From: JAKVCB01 sp963578605
GTDB lineage: Bacteria > Planctomycetota > Planctomycetia > Pirellulales > Lacipirellulaceae
NCBI GenBank assembly: GCA_963578605.1
Contig: CAUZEA010000006.1
Span: 31,959-95,958 of the forward strand
Reading direction: 5' to 3'
Length of the DNA stretch: 64,000 nt
The notes under the pieces were generated by a model that did not search any database, was not told where the DNA came from, and saw nothing but the letters and a program-made list of their open reading frames with translations. Positions 1-9,338 of the stretch are shown here, piece by piece; position 1 is the first letter of the stretch, and each line of letters starts with the position of its first letter. The position numbers were made by a program, and so were the translations under genes.

Positions 1-1
1 C

Positions 2-2392
2 CTGGCCCTGCACACGCTGACTGGCGTTGGTGATACCTATCCCTCTGAGAATCACAATATGCGCTTCTATGTGAGGCCGGAGGACGGCAAGGTGTTGATG
101 TTCCCCTGGGATTGGGATGCGACTTTCGGAGGCTCACCAGGAGGAGGACTCGTCACGGGCGCGCTTTCACCGGTGGCCAACCTGCCGGCGAATCGGCGCC
201 TGTTGGAAGGGCACGCGCTGGATATCATTAACACCACCTTGAACTCGACCTATATGGGGTACTGGTTAAATCACTACGGCGAACTTGGTGGGAAGAATTA
301 CAGCAACATTCTCAGTTGGATCAGCCAGCGGTCCGGCTTGGTGCTCAGTGCTTTACCCACCCAGATCCCGTTTCGCATCACGAGCAGCGTAGACAACACC
401 ATTCTGGTCGATGCGAACCTCGTGAGTGAGTTTGCGTTGGCCAGGGCACTGGTTCCCAGTGGGGCCTCAGCCATCGACACCGTTTGGACCGGGGGTAACG
501 AAACAAATTTCGCCAGTCTTGGCGGCGAGTCGACCTGGCAAAGTGGCCTGACAGGGGTTGGGTACGAGCGCCCCGGCAGCGGCACAAACTATTCGAGCCT
601 GTTGAATCTGGATGTCTCGGCTATGGATGGGGGTAACAACACTGTTTACATCCGGGTTCCCTTTACTATCCCGAGCCAAGCGGACATTGATTCGATGGTC
701 CGTCTAAAACTCAAGCTCCGCTTTGATGATGGGGCGGTGGTTTATCTCAACGGGACCAAGGTTGCCGACCGGAACGCGCCCGCCAATCCCATTTGGAATT
801 CACAAGCCACCAACTCCAATTCGGATGGCAATGCCGTTGTGGCAACCGAAATTGATTTGTCGGCATACTTAAATACATTGACAGTAGGCAATAACATTCT
901 GGCGATTCAAGGGCTGAACCATTCATCCGGTGGGCCCAGTTCCGACTTATTGATTCTTCCCGAGTTGATTGCGACCACGCCATTTTCAAATGTTGTGAAT
1001 GACGATGTTGTGACGATCAACGGTCAGGGTTGGATCAACGTCCGCGAGATTCGTGTCGCGGGGCAACCACAGTCGCTCGATGTTGCCTGGACCAGCGAAA
1101 CGGATTGGGTCGCCGACGTGCCGCTCTTGTTTGGCGAAAATGTGCTCAACTTCGAGGCCTACGATTTTCAAGGAGAAAGGATCAATACATCTGCCTCAAC
1201 TTCCATCACGGTGGTCAGTACGGTAAGCCAGCAACCGTATCAAGATCTGCTACAGATGAGCGAGCTGATGTACCATCCGGCAAATCCAACCGCCGCCGAA
1301 GACCCGTTCAACCTGTTCGAAGATGATGATTTCGAGTTCATTGAGTTTTACAACTCCGGTACGACCCAAACGCTCGATTTGGATGGTGTGCGAATTACCG
1401 GTGGACCGAGCGAAGAGTTCCATTTTTCCGGGAGCAACGTGACTTCACTCGGACCTGGCGAGTTTGTACTGGTGGTGCGGAGCCAATCGGCGTTTGAAGC
1501 CCGCTACGGGACGGGTCTTTCGGATCAGATTGCCGGAGAGTACACCGGCAAACTTGGTAATGGGGGTGAAGAGGTTGTGGTGGTGGATTCGATCGGCTTT
1601 GATATCCACCGCTTTACCTACAGTGACAATTCACCCTGGCCTGCTGCGGCCGATGGTTCGGGACCCTCGCTGGTACTGGTCAATCCCTCAGCCGATCCCG
1701 ACCATGCGTTGGTGGAGAGCTGGACAACCAGTTATGCGACGTATGGATCGCCCGGGGCAGGTGAGCCAACGGTCTATTTGCCCGGCGACTATAACCGGAA
1801 CGGGTTTGTCGACGCTGCTGACTACACGGTGTACCGCGACACCTTGGGTTCGACCTCGGACCTGCGTGCCGATGGGAATGACAATGGTAGTGTAGAAATT
1901 GGCGATTATGGTGTTTGGAGAACCAATTTTGGTCTGACGGCGGCGCAAGCCTCTGCCCAACTCATTGAAGAACCGGCCCCGCTTGCCGGGAGCAGTTCAG
2001 TAGATCTCCTGGCAACACCCCAGCAGGCAATCGCCGAGAGTTCAGTGGTGATCGCAACGTCTCTGCCCGATGTCAGCGACAACGATGTGGCAAAGGTCCT
2101 GCTTTTTGCCCGGCTTGGTGAACAACAACCGGCGTTATCAAAGCCTGGTGTGAACCCACCCCAGGTGGGCCTTGAATTTCTTGACCAGCAACTCAGCGCT
2201 GGACAAGACCAGCTGGCAATCCTTGCCCACGATGAGGTTCTGGGCAGTTTGCGGATTGATGAGAGGCGCGACGACGGGACGCTGCAGGATGGAAACGGGG
2301 TTGCGCAGCCGGAGGGCCACACGGGTCACATCAGCTTTGATCTCGAGGTTGATGAGTCACTCCGTTCAGGCGTCGACTTGGATTTGACATAA
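2..2392 (+). CDS. CotH-type / lamin-tail-domain / dockerin surface protein, 3' part
   Basis: The frame is open from the left edge, so the gene begins outside the window; the first ATG (59) is internal. The start of the visible part (HNMRFYVRPEDGKVLMFPWD, then FGG) matches the C-terminal end of CotH-kinase-like domains of secreted bacterial proteins. A beta-sandwich region follows, then a lamin-tail domain (about residues 400-575 of the visible part: MSELMYHP, FEFIEFYNSG, LGPGEFVLVV). A dockerin-like pair of calcium-loop repeats follows (GDYNRNGFVDAADYTVYRDT, then DGNDNGSVEIGDYGVWRTNFG), and finally an unassigned acidic tail without a PEP-CTERM motif. Extracellular or cell-surface location is inferred from this architecture. 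The dockerin resembles those at 28710 and 59623, so a shared anchoring or assembly system is likely. Whether the CotH kinase is active cannot be judged because its catalytic core is outside the window. Confidence 0.85.
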   Translation: MALHTLTGVGDTYPSENHNMRFYVRPEDGKVLMFPWDWDATFGGSPGGGLVTGALSPVANLPANRRLLEGHALDIINTTLNSTYMGYWLNHYGELGGKNYSNILSWISQRSGLVLSALPTQIPFRITSSVDNTILVDANLVSEFALARALVPSGASAIDTVWTGGNETNFASLGGESTWQSGLTGVGYERPGSGTNYSSLLNLDVSAMDGGNNTVYIRVPFTIPSQADIDSMVRLKLKLRFDDGAVVYLNGTKVADRNAPANPIWNSQATNSNSDGNAVVATEIDLSAYLNTLTVGNNILAIQGLNHSSGGPSSDLLILPELIATTPFSNVVNDDVVTINGQGWINVREIRVAGQPQSLDVAWTSETDWVADVPLLFGENVLNFEAYDFQGERINTSASTSITVVSTVSQQPYQDLLQMSELMYHPANPTAAEDPFNLFEDDDFEFIEFYNSGTTQTLDLDGVRITGGPSEEFHFSGSNVTSLGPGEFVLVVRSQSAFEARYGTGLSDQIAGEYTGKLGNGGEEVVVVDSIGFDIHRFTYSDNSPWPAAADGSGPSLVLVNPSADPDHALVESWTTSYATYGSPGAGEPTVYLPGDYNRNGFVDAADYTVYRDTLGSTSDLRADGNDNGSVEIGDYGVWRTNFGLTAAQASAQLIEEPAPLAGSSSVDLLATPQQAIAESSVVIATSLPDVSDNDVAKVLLFARLGEQQPALSKPGVNPPQVGLEFLDQQLSAGQDQLAILAHDEVLGSLRIDERRDDGTLQDGNGVAQPEGHTGHISFDLEVDESLRSGVDLDLT

Positions 2393-2600
2393 AAGGAATT
2401 TGCGCGGGAGGACTCACATGGTCCGCGAGACCTGTTTGCCGCGTACTTTCGCGACGGTTTCTTACCCAAGCAGTCCACGCCCCGGGGTCTTTCGATCGCA
2501 AGATTCCCAAGAACCGCAGGGTAGCTAGGGGGTATTGAACCTGTCGGTAAATGTCCCCGTGATTCGACTCCAGGAGAAAACAGCAACGGCGAGTTCTGCC

Positions 2601-5186
2601 TTATTGGGCCAGTAATCTAAAGGGGCTGCCACCTGCTTTGATTCTTTGGGACAATACCAACTCGAGTTGTCGTTTTAGATTTGGTTTCGAGTCCAACAGG
2701 CTCAAGCGGTCCTGCACCAGGGGGGCGACCGGTGCTGCTTCGCCGCCCAGGGCGTTGAGCAGCGTGATGACGTCCTCCCACTCTTCGGAACCTCTCGGGC
2801 AACTCGTCTCGCCCAAAAGATCGACCATAGTTTTGAGGTCAGACTCGTCACCGCGAATCGAGAACAGGGCGTAGCAGGTGTTGGCCAGGTAGGGGTTTTC
2901 CGGGGTGCGGTACTTTTCCAGGACCGCAATGGCGCCCGACGCGGCCGGACCAATCGCTGCCAGCGCGTAGGTCACCGGGCGGTCCTCGCCTTTGGATTCA
3001 GCATAAGACTTGACCAAAAGCGGGACCGCGTCGGCAGCGGCTGGTCCCATTCCTGAGAGAAGTCGTAGCCCGATAGATCGCTCGTCCCCGGCTGGTTTTT
3101 TGGCCATCTCCATCACGTCCGGCAGTATCGGCGCGGCGGCTTCGGCGCATCGGGCCAGACCGTAGGCAGCAATCCACCTGACATCCTCATGCGAATCACC
3201 GAGTGCTTGCTGTAACGCGGGAACCACCGTGTGGGCGTGCGGTGATACATCCTCGGATGCATATCCGCCCACTTTGTCGTCCCAGTTTTGTGGTCGGGTA
3301 ATTCCCACCAGGGCAAAGGTGGCAGCCTGACGCACGAAAGGATCACGATCTGACAGCAGCGAGGCTATCTTCGATGCCGCCGGGTACGCTTCGGGACCGA
3401 TTGCATCAAGGGCGTGCAGGGCGGGAATACGAACTTCCGGATCATCGAGCAACTTGGTAAGCGCCGGCGTGGCCAAAGCGGCCTGGGGACCCAGTTCGAA
3501 CAAAGCCCAGGCAGCGGCCCGACGCTTGGCAACATCAGCATCCTTCAGCCCGTCGATGCACTGTTGCACCGATTTGCCGCGGAAGGCTGCAGCCTCGTCT
3601 TTCAGCTGCCTGGCCATTGGCGCTTGGTGGTTGACGATCGGTCCGAGCCGCTCGATATAGTCGGCCGCCCTGGCTCGAATGGCGTCATATTCCTCGATGT
3701 CCAGAGGCTTGCCCGCCTCCACGTCATGCGGCTGAACATCGGTAAGCGTGAGACGTGCCCTGAGCCCCTCCAGCCATGTTCCCGCCTCGACAGCTAACGG
3801 GTCGGGTTTCTTTGCCTTCACAAGATCTTCGACCATTTGCAGGTAGCGATAGTCGTCAACGCCTTCGCGGCGAGCTTCCCAACCCATGTGGGGCATCGGC
3901 TCGTTGCTGTTGGGTTTCCACCAGACCTGGCTGTGGCGATTGTGCGCGTAAGCCCAAATCCAATTGCCGCTGAACTTGTGGGCCCAGGTGTGCAGTCCCG
4001 CGAAGTATCGTTGACTCACCGGGCTGTAATGCTTTCTCCAGATCTGATACGAGTAGACCCAGACCTCTGCGCCCATCCGTTTGGCCTCGGCCAGAATTTC
4101 AGGGGTGACCAAACCGTCGTGAAGGGTCCACACGTCATGAATATCGGCATACGCGTACGCTGGCGAGATGTGACTCATGTCGGTCGAGAGGCGAATGGGT
4201 AACGGGCGCAGGGGAGCATAGGTTTCCCTCAGCCCGACTCCTGGATAAAGCCCTTCATCCCGGCCGAACACAATAAGTTCTGGCCACCCGTGCTGATGCC
4301 GTTCTGACGCCAGCCACGCTACCGCCGCTTCCATTTGTGTTTGGGAAATGTCTTCGCCACAGATGCTGAGTTGCACGGCTACACAAGGAATGTCTGGTCG
4401 AGCGAGTCCTGCCTCTTGGGCCAGTGGGAGAGACTTATCGACCATATGGCTGTTAACCGGCGGTATCTGGCTGCGGAAGTCTCCCGCGTGATAAAACGTG
4501 ACCGAGTTCTGGCCATGGGCTGCCATATCGCGGTAAATTTCCAGCGCAAGGTCATCTTCCAAATCCCATACTCCAAATCGCGTGGGCAAAAAATCTTCAC
4601 GATAATAGGCGCCAAATACAGCGCGTGGCGCTGCCAGGCTGAACGGTCTGACCTGGACTTTGAGGTCAAGCTCTGTCGCCGCTTGTCCTGCTGGTTGGAT
4701 GACGATTTCCCCCTGGTGCATGCCGGGAGACGTTTTGGGGCCAGCATGTATCAGTAGCCAGAAATTAACCGAGTGGCCTGCTTCAAGTTCGTGAACAACG
4801 TCTCCTCGTTGCAGGTAAATTTCGCCTGGTACCTCCATCAGGACAACCGTCTCGGGCTCTGTAGAGAGCTGTTGCTGCATGTCTGGATCGATGCGGTGAT
4901 AGACCTTCACGTTAAGGTCTGATTTCACCGTGACCCGAATGTCCTTCAATCCACCAGCCACCGCGTGAACACCAATCTGAATTGGTTCGTACTCTCCGCG
5001 GGCCAAGGTGCATGAAACCGTCTCCACGATCGCCTCTGGCTGCGGGTTGTGGGTCGGTGAGAAATTCCCCAGCGTGGTGTGCTCAAAGACCACATATCCC
5101 TTGTTGTCCTCAGCGCAGGTGATACTCGATGTCAGCACGACCACGAGCGCAGCATAACAGGCTATGTTTGTTGCCACTTTCAACAT
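2601..5186 (-). CDS. Secreted glycoside-hydrolase-like protein with C-terminal HEAT repeats
   Basis: 861 residues from the ATG at 5186, preceded by a good GAGGA Shine-Dalgarno; the frame is open upstream, but the extra residues precede the signal peptide. A signal peptide (MLKVATNIACYAALVVVLTS) ends near the TCAED segment. A beta-sandwich (about 30-190) is followed by a TIM-barrel-like region (about 190-500; YYREDFLPTRFGVWDLEDD, VFGRDEGLY, GNWIWAYAHNR) of the kind seen in DUF4091-like uncharacterised glycosidases. The last ~300 residues are alternating helices with HEAT-type spacing (DPEVRIPALHALDAIGPEA, DPFVRQAATFALVGI). The combination of a barrel with HEAT repeats is common in planctomycete secreted proteins. 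Substrate unknown; polysaccharide processing is inferred from the fold only. It is convergent with the CotH-type gene. Confidence 0.75.
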   Translation of the reverse strand: MLKVATNIACYAALVVVLTSSITCAEDNKGYVVFEHTTLGNFSPTHNPQPEAIVETVSCTLARGEYEPIQIGVHAVAGGLKDIRVTVKSDLNVKVYHRIDPDMQQQLSTEPETVVLMEVPGEIYLQRGDVVHELEAGHSVNFWLLIHAGPKTSPGMHQGEIVIQPAGQAATELDLKVQVRPFSLAAPRAVFGAYYREDFLPTRFGVWDLEDDLALEIYRDMAAHGQNSVTFYHAGDFRSQIPPVNSHMVDKSLPLAQEAGLARPDIPCVAVQLSICGEDISQTQMEAAVAWLASERHQHGWPELIVFGRDEGLYPGVGLRETYAPLRPLPIRLSTDMSHISPAYAYADIHDVWTLHDGLVTPEILAEAKRMGAEVWVYSYQIWRKHYSPVSQRYFAGLHTWAHKFSGNWIWAYAHNRHSQVWWKPNSNEPMPHMGWEARREGVDDYRYLQMVEDLVKAKKPDPLAVEAGTWLEGLRARLTLTDVQPHDVEAGKPLDIEEYDAIRARAADYIERLGPIVNHQAPMARQLKDEAAAFRGKSVQQCIDGLKDADVAKRRAAAWALFELGPQAALATPALTKLLDDPEVRIPALHALDAIGPEAYPAASKIASLLSDRDPFVRQAATFALVGITRPQNWDDKVGGYASEDVSPHAHTVVPALQQALGDSHEDVRWIAAYGLARCAEAAAPILPDVMEMAKKPAGDERSIGLRLLSGMGPAAADAVPLLVKSYAESKGEDRPVTYALAAIGPAASGAIAVLEKYRTPENPYLANTCYALFSIRGDESDLKTMVDLLGETSCPRGSEEWEDVITLLNALGGEAAPVAPLVQDRLSLLDSKPNLKRQLELVLSQRIKAGGSPFRLLAQ

Positions 5187-5724
5187 TTTTCGTTCCTCGT
5201 TTGGGTTTTCAAACCGGGGTGCCAAATTTTGGATTGAGACTCGTTTGTAGGAGACTTCCACAAATAGGTATGCGTATTTTAGCAGATGGCACCTCGCCTT
5301 GTCCTGCTTTGTTTGCTGTTGAATATTTTGCGACGACTCCTGGTGGGCGCGCGGGTAGGTGGGATCCTGGTAGAAACGACGGAACGGGGTTAAAATTGCT
5401 GTCAGGTATTTTCGTCGACGTGGTTAAATCAGCCGCAAGATGAGCCCGACGTCCGCCCGTCCGGACAACCCCAGGGTCGGGCGACGATGTGCCCGCTGGT
5501 GATACCGCAACCCTCGATGCCGCTCTGCTCGGTGGCGGCGCATGTTGGTTTCTTGGTAAATCGCCAGCGAAGGCGCACTTGGCCCCGGCATGGTTTGCGA
5601 TTATTGTACCAGCCAGCCGTTTGACCGCACCTTTGGCTCCGTTTGTGGCGAAGACTTCCAGGGACTTGGACGACCACGCAGCCCGTTTTCATGAAACCGA
5701 CGACCCCAACGCCCGTGGTATTCC
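5187..5724. other. Intergenic region between divergent genes, no gene recognised
   Basis: About 540 bases between the divergent starts of the HEAT-repeat hydrolase and the CitE-like gene. Short frames exist but none has a recognisable protein or a good ribosome binding site. It must hold the promoters of both genes, but I could not pick a convincing -35/-10 pair. Confidence 0.5.
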
Positions 5725-6603
5725 ATGGAGTTTAACCCAGAGAGATGTCGATCGTTGTTATTTGTGCCGGCGGGTAATGCGCGGTACTTAAAGAGTGCAC
5801 TGCAGGGTTCCGCCGACGTGATCCAACTTGACCTCGAAGACGCGATTCCGCCGGCCCAGAAAGAACAGGCCCGTGCCGAGGCGCGTGTGGCGGTCGACCG
5901 TATTCGCGACGCGGGTCGAATCGGTACGGTCCGTATCAACCACGGAATGTCTCTGGCGTTGGCGGATCTGGAAGCAGTCGTGGCCCCTGGCCTGGCGGGC
6001 CTTACGGTTCCCAAGGTCGCTTCCGCAGAGCAATTGCAGCAGCTTGACAAAGCAGTTACTGCCCTCGAAGAGCAGCGCCAGCTACCGGTGGGACAGATTC
6101 GACTGGTCGCCCAAATTGAGTCGGCTGCCGGGGTCCTCAATGTTCGCGAGATTGCCAGGGCAACTCCGCGACTGGCCGCCATGGGCCTGGGCATGGAAGA
6201 TCTGGCGGCAGAGCTTGGTAGCAGCGTGGATCCAGATGCCCTTTATTTTCCGAGTATGCTATTGCTCTACGCGGCGCGCGAAGTGGGTGTGACCCCGATC
6301 GGATACCTGGGTTCGATCACGATGTACAACGATGCCGACACATTCGGCCAGTGGATTCGACGGGCCCGCTCGTTGGGCTTTGAAGGGGGTTTTGCGATTC
6401 ATCCCAACCAGGTCGAGATCTTAAACACCGAATTTGCTCCCACTCAGCAAGAAGCCCAAGAAGCCAGCCAGCTCATCGAGGCGTTCGAAACTCGAACCGA
6501 CAAAAGTTCCGGAGCTTTCTCCTGGGAAGGTCGCATGGTAGACAAACCAGTAGTGGATCGGGCGCGTCGCGCGGTGAAGCGTTACGAACATCTTTCCGAC
6601 TAG
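5725..6603 (+). CDS. HpcH/HpaI (CitE-like) C-C lyase, candidate malyl-CoA lyase
   Basis: 292 residues, the usual CitE/malyl-CoA lyase length. Family hallmarks: RSLLFVPAGNARYLKSAL at the N-terminus, the metal-site strand IQLDLEDAIPPAQK (about 34-47), VRINHG, IESAAGVLNVREIA with the metal-binding Glu, and GMEDLAAELG. It lies 72 bases upstream of two genes for a succinyl-CoA-synthetase-like ligase. In that context the best guess is cleavage of malyl-CoA (or a similar acyl-CoA) to acetyl-CoA and glyoxylate; citramalyl-CoA or citryl-CoA cleavage are alternatives. No strong ribosome binding site precedes the ATG, so the start is the weakest part of the call. Cytoplasmic. Confidence 0.85.
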   Translation: MEFNPERCRSLLFVPAGNARYLKSALQGSADVIQLDLEDAIPPAQKEQARAEARVAVDRIRDAGRIGTVRINHGMSLALADLEAVVAPGLAGLTVPKVASAEQLQQLDKAVTALEEQRQLPVGQIRLVAQIESAAGVLNVREIARATPRLAAMGLGMEDLAAELGSSVDPDALYFPSMLLLYAAREVGVTPIGYLGSITMYNDADTFGQWIRRARSLGFEGGFAIHPNQVEILNTEFAPTQQEAQEASQLIEAFETRTDKSSGAFSWEGRMVDKPVVDRARRAVKRYEHLSD

Positions 6604-6675
6604 CAAAGTGTAGAAATTAAGAGTGCAGAAACTACGTGAAGCAATGGCGAATTTCTGCTCGGAGAGACGTGCATC

Positions 6676-7869
6676 ATGAGACTGGTGGAACATCAAGCTC
6701 GACGGCTACTGGCCGGCTATGGTCTGCGGTTTGCCGAGTCGGTCGTCGTCGACTCCGTCGCTGCCGCTGTTGAAGCTGCCGGGGAACTTGGCCCCGCCGT
6801 AATGCTTAAGGCCCAAGTCCCCTTCGGTGGTCGCGCCAAGGCAGGCGCCGTGCGAAGTGCCAATTCCCCGGACGACGTCGCAACGGAGGCCGACCGTCTG
6901 CTCGGCATGCAATTGGGTGGCACGACGGTGACCCAAATCTCGGTCGAAGCGAAAGTCGCGTTCCGGCGGGAGTTCTACGTTGGCGTGACCTGGGATACGA
7001 CTCAAAAGTTGCCGATAGCACTCCTGGGAGTGCGGGGAGGTGTTGACGTCGAGCAAACAAGTGAGCCGTTGGTGCGTCGAACTTTCGATCCCTGGACAGG
7101 CCTGCCTGCCTGTAAGGCTCGCGAAATGGCGGGCGAGGCCGGTCTCGACGGGAAAACCTTGATCGTGGTGGGAGACGTGATCGAAAGGCTCGCGCGCGCC
7201 TTTCTGGAAGCCGATGCGGTAGTCGCAGAGATCAACCCGCTGGTGGAGATTTCCGCTGGCGATCTTCTCGGGGTCGATGCCCACTTCGAAATAGAGGATG
7301 ACGCCGCGTATCGCCAGCAATCGCGGTTGGAACCGCTGGGTGAAATCGTCTCTACGGCAACCGGCCACCCCCCCACCTCGCTGGAGCTCGAAGCGCAGCG
7401 AATCGACGCGCAAGACCATCGGGGAGTTGCCGGGCGGGTCGTGGAGTTTGACGGCGACCTGGCCCTTTTGATTGGCGGCGGCGGTGCCAGTCTCACCGTG
7501 TTCGATGCGATTCTCAAATATGGTGGCAAACCGGCCAATTATTGTGAAGTCGGGGGGAATCCGACCGAGGAAAAAGTGGCTGCCCTCACGCATTTGCTGA
7601 TTTCCAAGCCGGGGGTGGAAACCCTGGCGGTGATCATGAACGTGGTGAACAACACCCGCGCCGATGTGGTTGCCCGAGGAGTCCTGGCCGGCGCCGAAGC
7701 TGCCGGCAGAAAAGCCTCGGAAGTGATCTCTTTGTTTCGTATTCCCGGTTCCTGGGAGGACGAGGCGCGTGCCGTCATGACCTCAGCCGGAGTGCGAGTT
7801 TATGGCCGTGAAATTTCGCTGGATGAATCGGCCCGATTGGCGGTCACGGGAGGTCAACATGCTCCTTGA
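6676..7869 (+). CDS. ATP-grasp acyl-CoA ligase beta subunit, succinyl-/malate-CoA ligase type
   Basis: 397 residues, the length of SucC/MtkA. It starts MRLVEHQARRLLAGYG, which is the characteristic SucC beginning, after a GGAGAG ribosome binding site. The ATP-grasp part has VMLKAQVPFGGRAKAGAV and VVAEINPLVEI (nucleotide and metal binding); the C-terminal half has the CoA-ligase domain (GGNPTEEKV, NVVNNTRADVVARGVL). With the downstream alpha subunit it should form an ADP- or GDP-forming acyl-CoA synthetase. Pairing with a CitE-like lyase is the arrangement of malate-CoA ligase plus malyl-CoA lyase in serine-cycle bacteria, so malate is the favoured substrate (inference); a second succinyl-CoA synthetase is possible. 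Confidence 0.85.
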   Translation: MRLVEHQARRLLAGYGLRFAESVVVDSVAAAVEAAGELGPAVMLKAQVPFGGRAKAGAVRSANSPDDVATEADRLLGMQLGGTTVTQISVEAKVAFRREFYVGVTWDTTQKLPIALLGVRGGVDVEQTSEPLVRRTFDPWTGLPACKAREMAGEAGLDGKTLIVVGDVIERLARAFLEADAVVAEINPLVEISAGDLLGVDAHFEIEDDAAYRQQSRLEPLGEIVSTATGHPPTSLELEAQRIDAQDHRGVAGRVVEFDGDLALLIGGGGASLTVFDAILKYGGKPANYCEVGGNPTEEKVAALTHLLISKPGVETLAVIMNVVNNTRADVVARGVLAGAEAAGRKASEVISLFRIPGSWEDEARAVMTSAGVRVYGREISLDESARLAVTGGQHAP

Positions 7870-8740
7870 CCCGCAGGCTGAAATCATGGTGCAGGGAATC
7901 ACCGGCCGCGAGGCGAGCGCCATGCTGGCCGACATGCTCGAGTATGGAAGCCACGTCGTCGCCGGGGTCACCCCCGGCAAGGGTGGCCAGGAGGTCCATG
8001 GCAAGAGGGTCTACGACACGGTGGCCCAACTCAAAAAGGACTATGCCCCCACCGTCTCGGTCATTTCCGTTCCGGCACCGGCAGTTCTCGATGCTTCCCT
8101 GGAAGCGTTCGCGCACGGAATCGAGCTTTGCCTCATCATGTCCGAACGGGTTCCACGCCGCGACACGAGTAAAATCATCGTCGCGGCCAGGCAGGCGGGG
8201 TGCCAGGTGATAGGCCCTAATTCACTGGGACTTATCCGGCCACACGAGGCAAAACTTGGCACAATCGGCGGGAGAATTGACAACGTGCGGAGATCCTTCA
8301 CCCCGGGAAGCACGGCCATTCTTTCCCGAAGTGGAGGGATGACGACCGAAATTGCCAGCTTTTTGACAAGCCACGGGATCGGACAAAGTATTGCTGTCGG
8401 CGTCGGTGGGGATCCGATTGTGGGTACCAACTTTGCCCAAATGGTGGCGGCTCTGGAAGATGACCCTGCCACCGATTCGGTGGTCCTTTATGGTGAGCCG
8501 GGCGGGACCGCCGAAGAGGATCTGGCCGAGCTGTTGCTCAAACGCAAAAGCCGCCTGAGGATCAACGCATTTCTTTCTGGTCACTTTGTCGACGATCTGG
8601 AGGGAGTCCGTTTCGGACATGCAGCCGTGATTGTCGAAGAAGGTCGCGGCTCGGTCAAAGGCAAGAAGCAGACGCTGCAAAAGGCAGGCGTGTTTGTCGC
8701 CGATCGATTTGATGACCTGCTTGAGGGCTTGAGCGGGTAG
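7859..8740 (+). CDS. Acyl-CoA ligase alpha subunit, succinyl-/malate-CoA ligase type
   Basis: 293 residues from the ATG at 7859. The frame is open further upstream (to 7802), but this ATG has a GGGAGGT site and overlaps the end of the beta-subunit gene by 11 bases, which implies translational coupling. The protein begins LLDPQAEIMVQGITGREAS, the SucD/MtkB Rossmann start with the CoA-binding Gly-rich loop. It has IGPNSLGLI, IVGTNFAQMVAALEDDP, VLYGEPGGTAEED and, near the C-terminus, RFGHAAVIVEEGRGS containing the phosphohistidine position (the GHAGA motif in SucD). Forms the heteromer with the preceding gene product; acts in the cytoplasm. Substrate assignment as malate rests on the CitE-like neighbour. 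Confidence 0.85.
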   Translation: MLLDPQAEIMVQGITGREASAMLADMLEYGSHVVAGVTPGKGGQEVHGKRVYDTVAQLKKDYAPTVSVISVPAPAVLDASLEAFAHGIELCLIMSERVPRRDTSKIIVAARQAGCQVIGPNSLGLIRPHEAKLGTIGGRIDNVRRSFTPGSTAILSRSGGMTTEIASFLTSHGIGQSIAVGVGGDPIVGTNFAQMVAALEDDPATDSVVLYGEPGGTAEEDLAELLLKRKSRLRINAFLSGHFVDDLEGVRFGHAAVIVEEGRGSVKGKKQTLQKAGVFVADRFDDLLEGLSG

Positions 8741-8924
8741 TAAGTTGTTAGGGGGGAGTCGCCGCACCGGAAACGTTCAATCCTGAAAATCATCACGGCA
8801 GGAAATGACCCTATGTCATTTCGAAGAAACAAGTTACGTGCACAGATGTCAAAATCGACCTGTTTCCCCTATCCCCGATTGCGTTTCCAAGAGCACTTTC
8901 CACCCTATAGAAAGGACCGATTCC

Positions 8925-9167
8925 ATGAACGTTTCGGGCACTGCGAAAACCTGGCTGCGGGAAATCACCGAAGTTGGTCTCCTGCTAGTGGCTTTAGGGG
9001 TTGTGATTCAAGTCCTGTTTGGCTCGAGTGACAAAACCCCTTTCATTGGCAATGTCACTGCCAACCTGACTACCTTGATTTCCAGTTTGGGGAGTCAGGG
9101 ACTTGTGGGTGTAATCGCCCTTGGTGTCATTCTATATTTGCTTTCGAAAAGTCGGGACGGGGAATGA
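8925..9167 (+). CDS. Small membrane protein, 80 residues, unknown function
   Basis: The ATG at 8925 follows an AAAGGA ribosome binding site; the longer open frame upstream has no signal. Two hydrophobic segments are visible (about 14-30, EVGLLLVALGVVIQVLFG, and about 56-73, QGLVGVIALGVILYLLS), joined by a polar loop (DKTPFIGNVTANLTTL). Ends in basic/acidic residues KSRDGE. The gene sits alone between the CoA-ligase genes and a strong terminator. No family recognised; small two-helix inner-membrane protein. Confidence 0.7.
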   Translation: MNVSGTAKTWLREITEVGLLLVALGVVIQVLFGSSDKTPFIGNVTANLTTLISSLGSQGLVGVIALGVILYLLSKSRDGE

Positions 9168-9253
9168 AATCTATCTCGCCAGACAATGAATCTGAGGGCA
9201 GTTTTTTAGTCTGACAATTAAAGAGCGTGTAAAGAATCGCATTTAAACAGCAG

Positions 9254-9287
9254 GGCATTGCGGCTAAACACCGCAATGCCTTTTTTT
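9254..9287 (+). terminator. Strong intrinsic terminator
   Basis: Perfect 10-bp stem GGCATTGCGG / CCGCAATGCC with a 7-base loop, followed immediately by seven T residues. Ends transcription of the small membrane protein gene and possibly of the CoA-ligase genes upstream. Confidence 0.92.
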
Positions 9288-9338
9288 ATAGAGTTTGGGT
9301 GGCGAATTCTGAGGTGTCGGAAACGCCACCTTGCCGGA

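Noticed and set aside
6706..7593. 295-codon minus-strand open frame
   Set aside because: Antisense to the ATP-grasp ligase gene with clear motifs.
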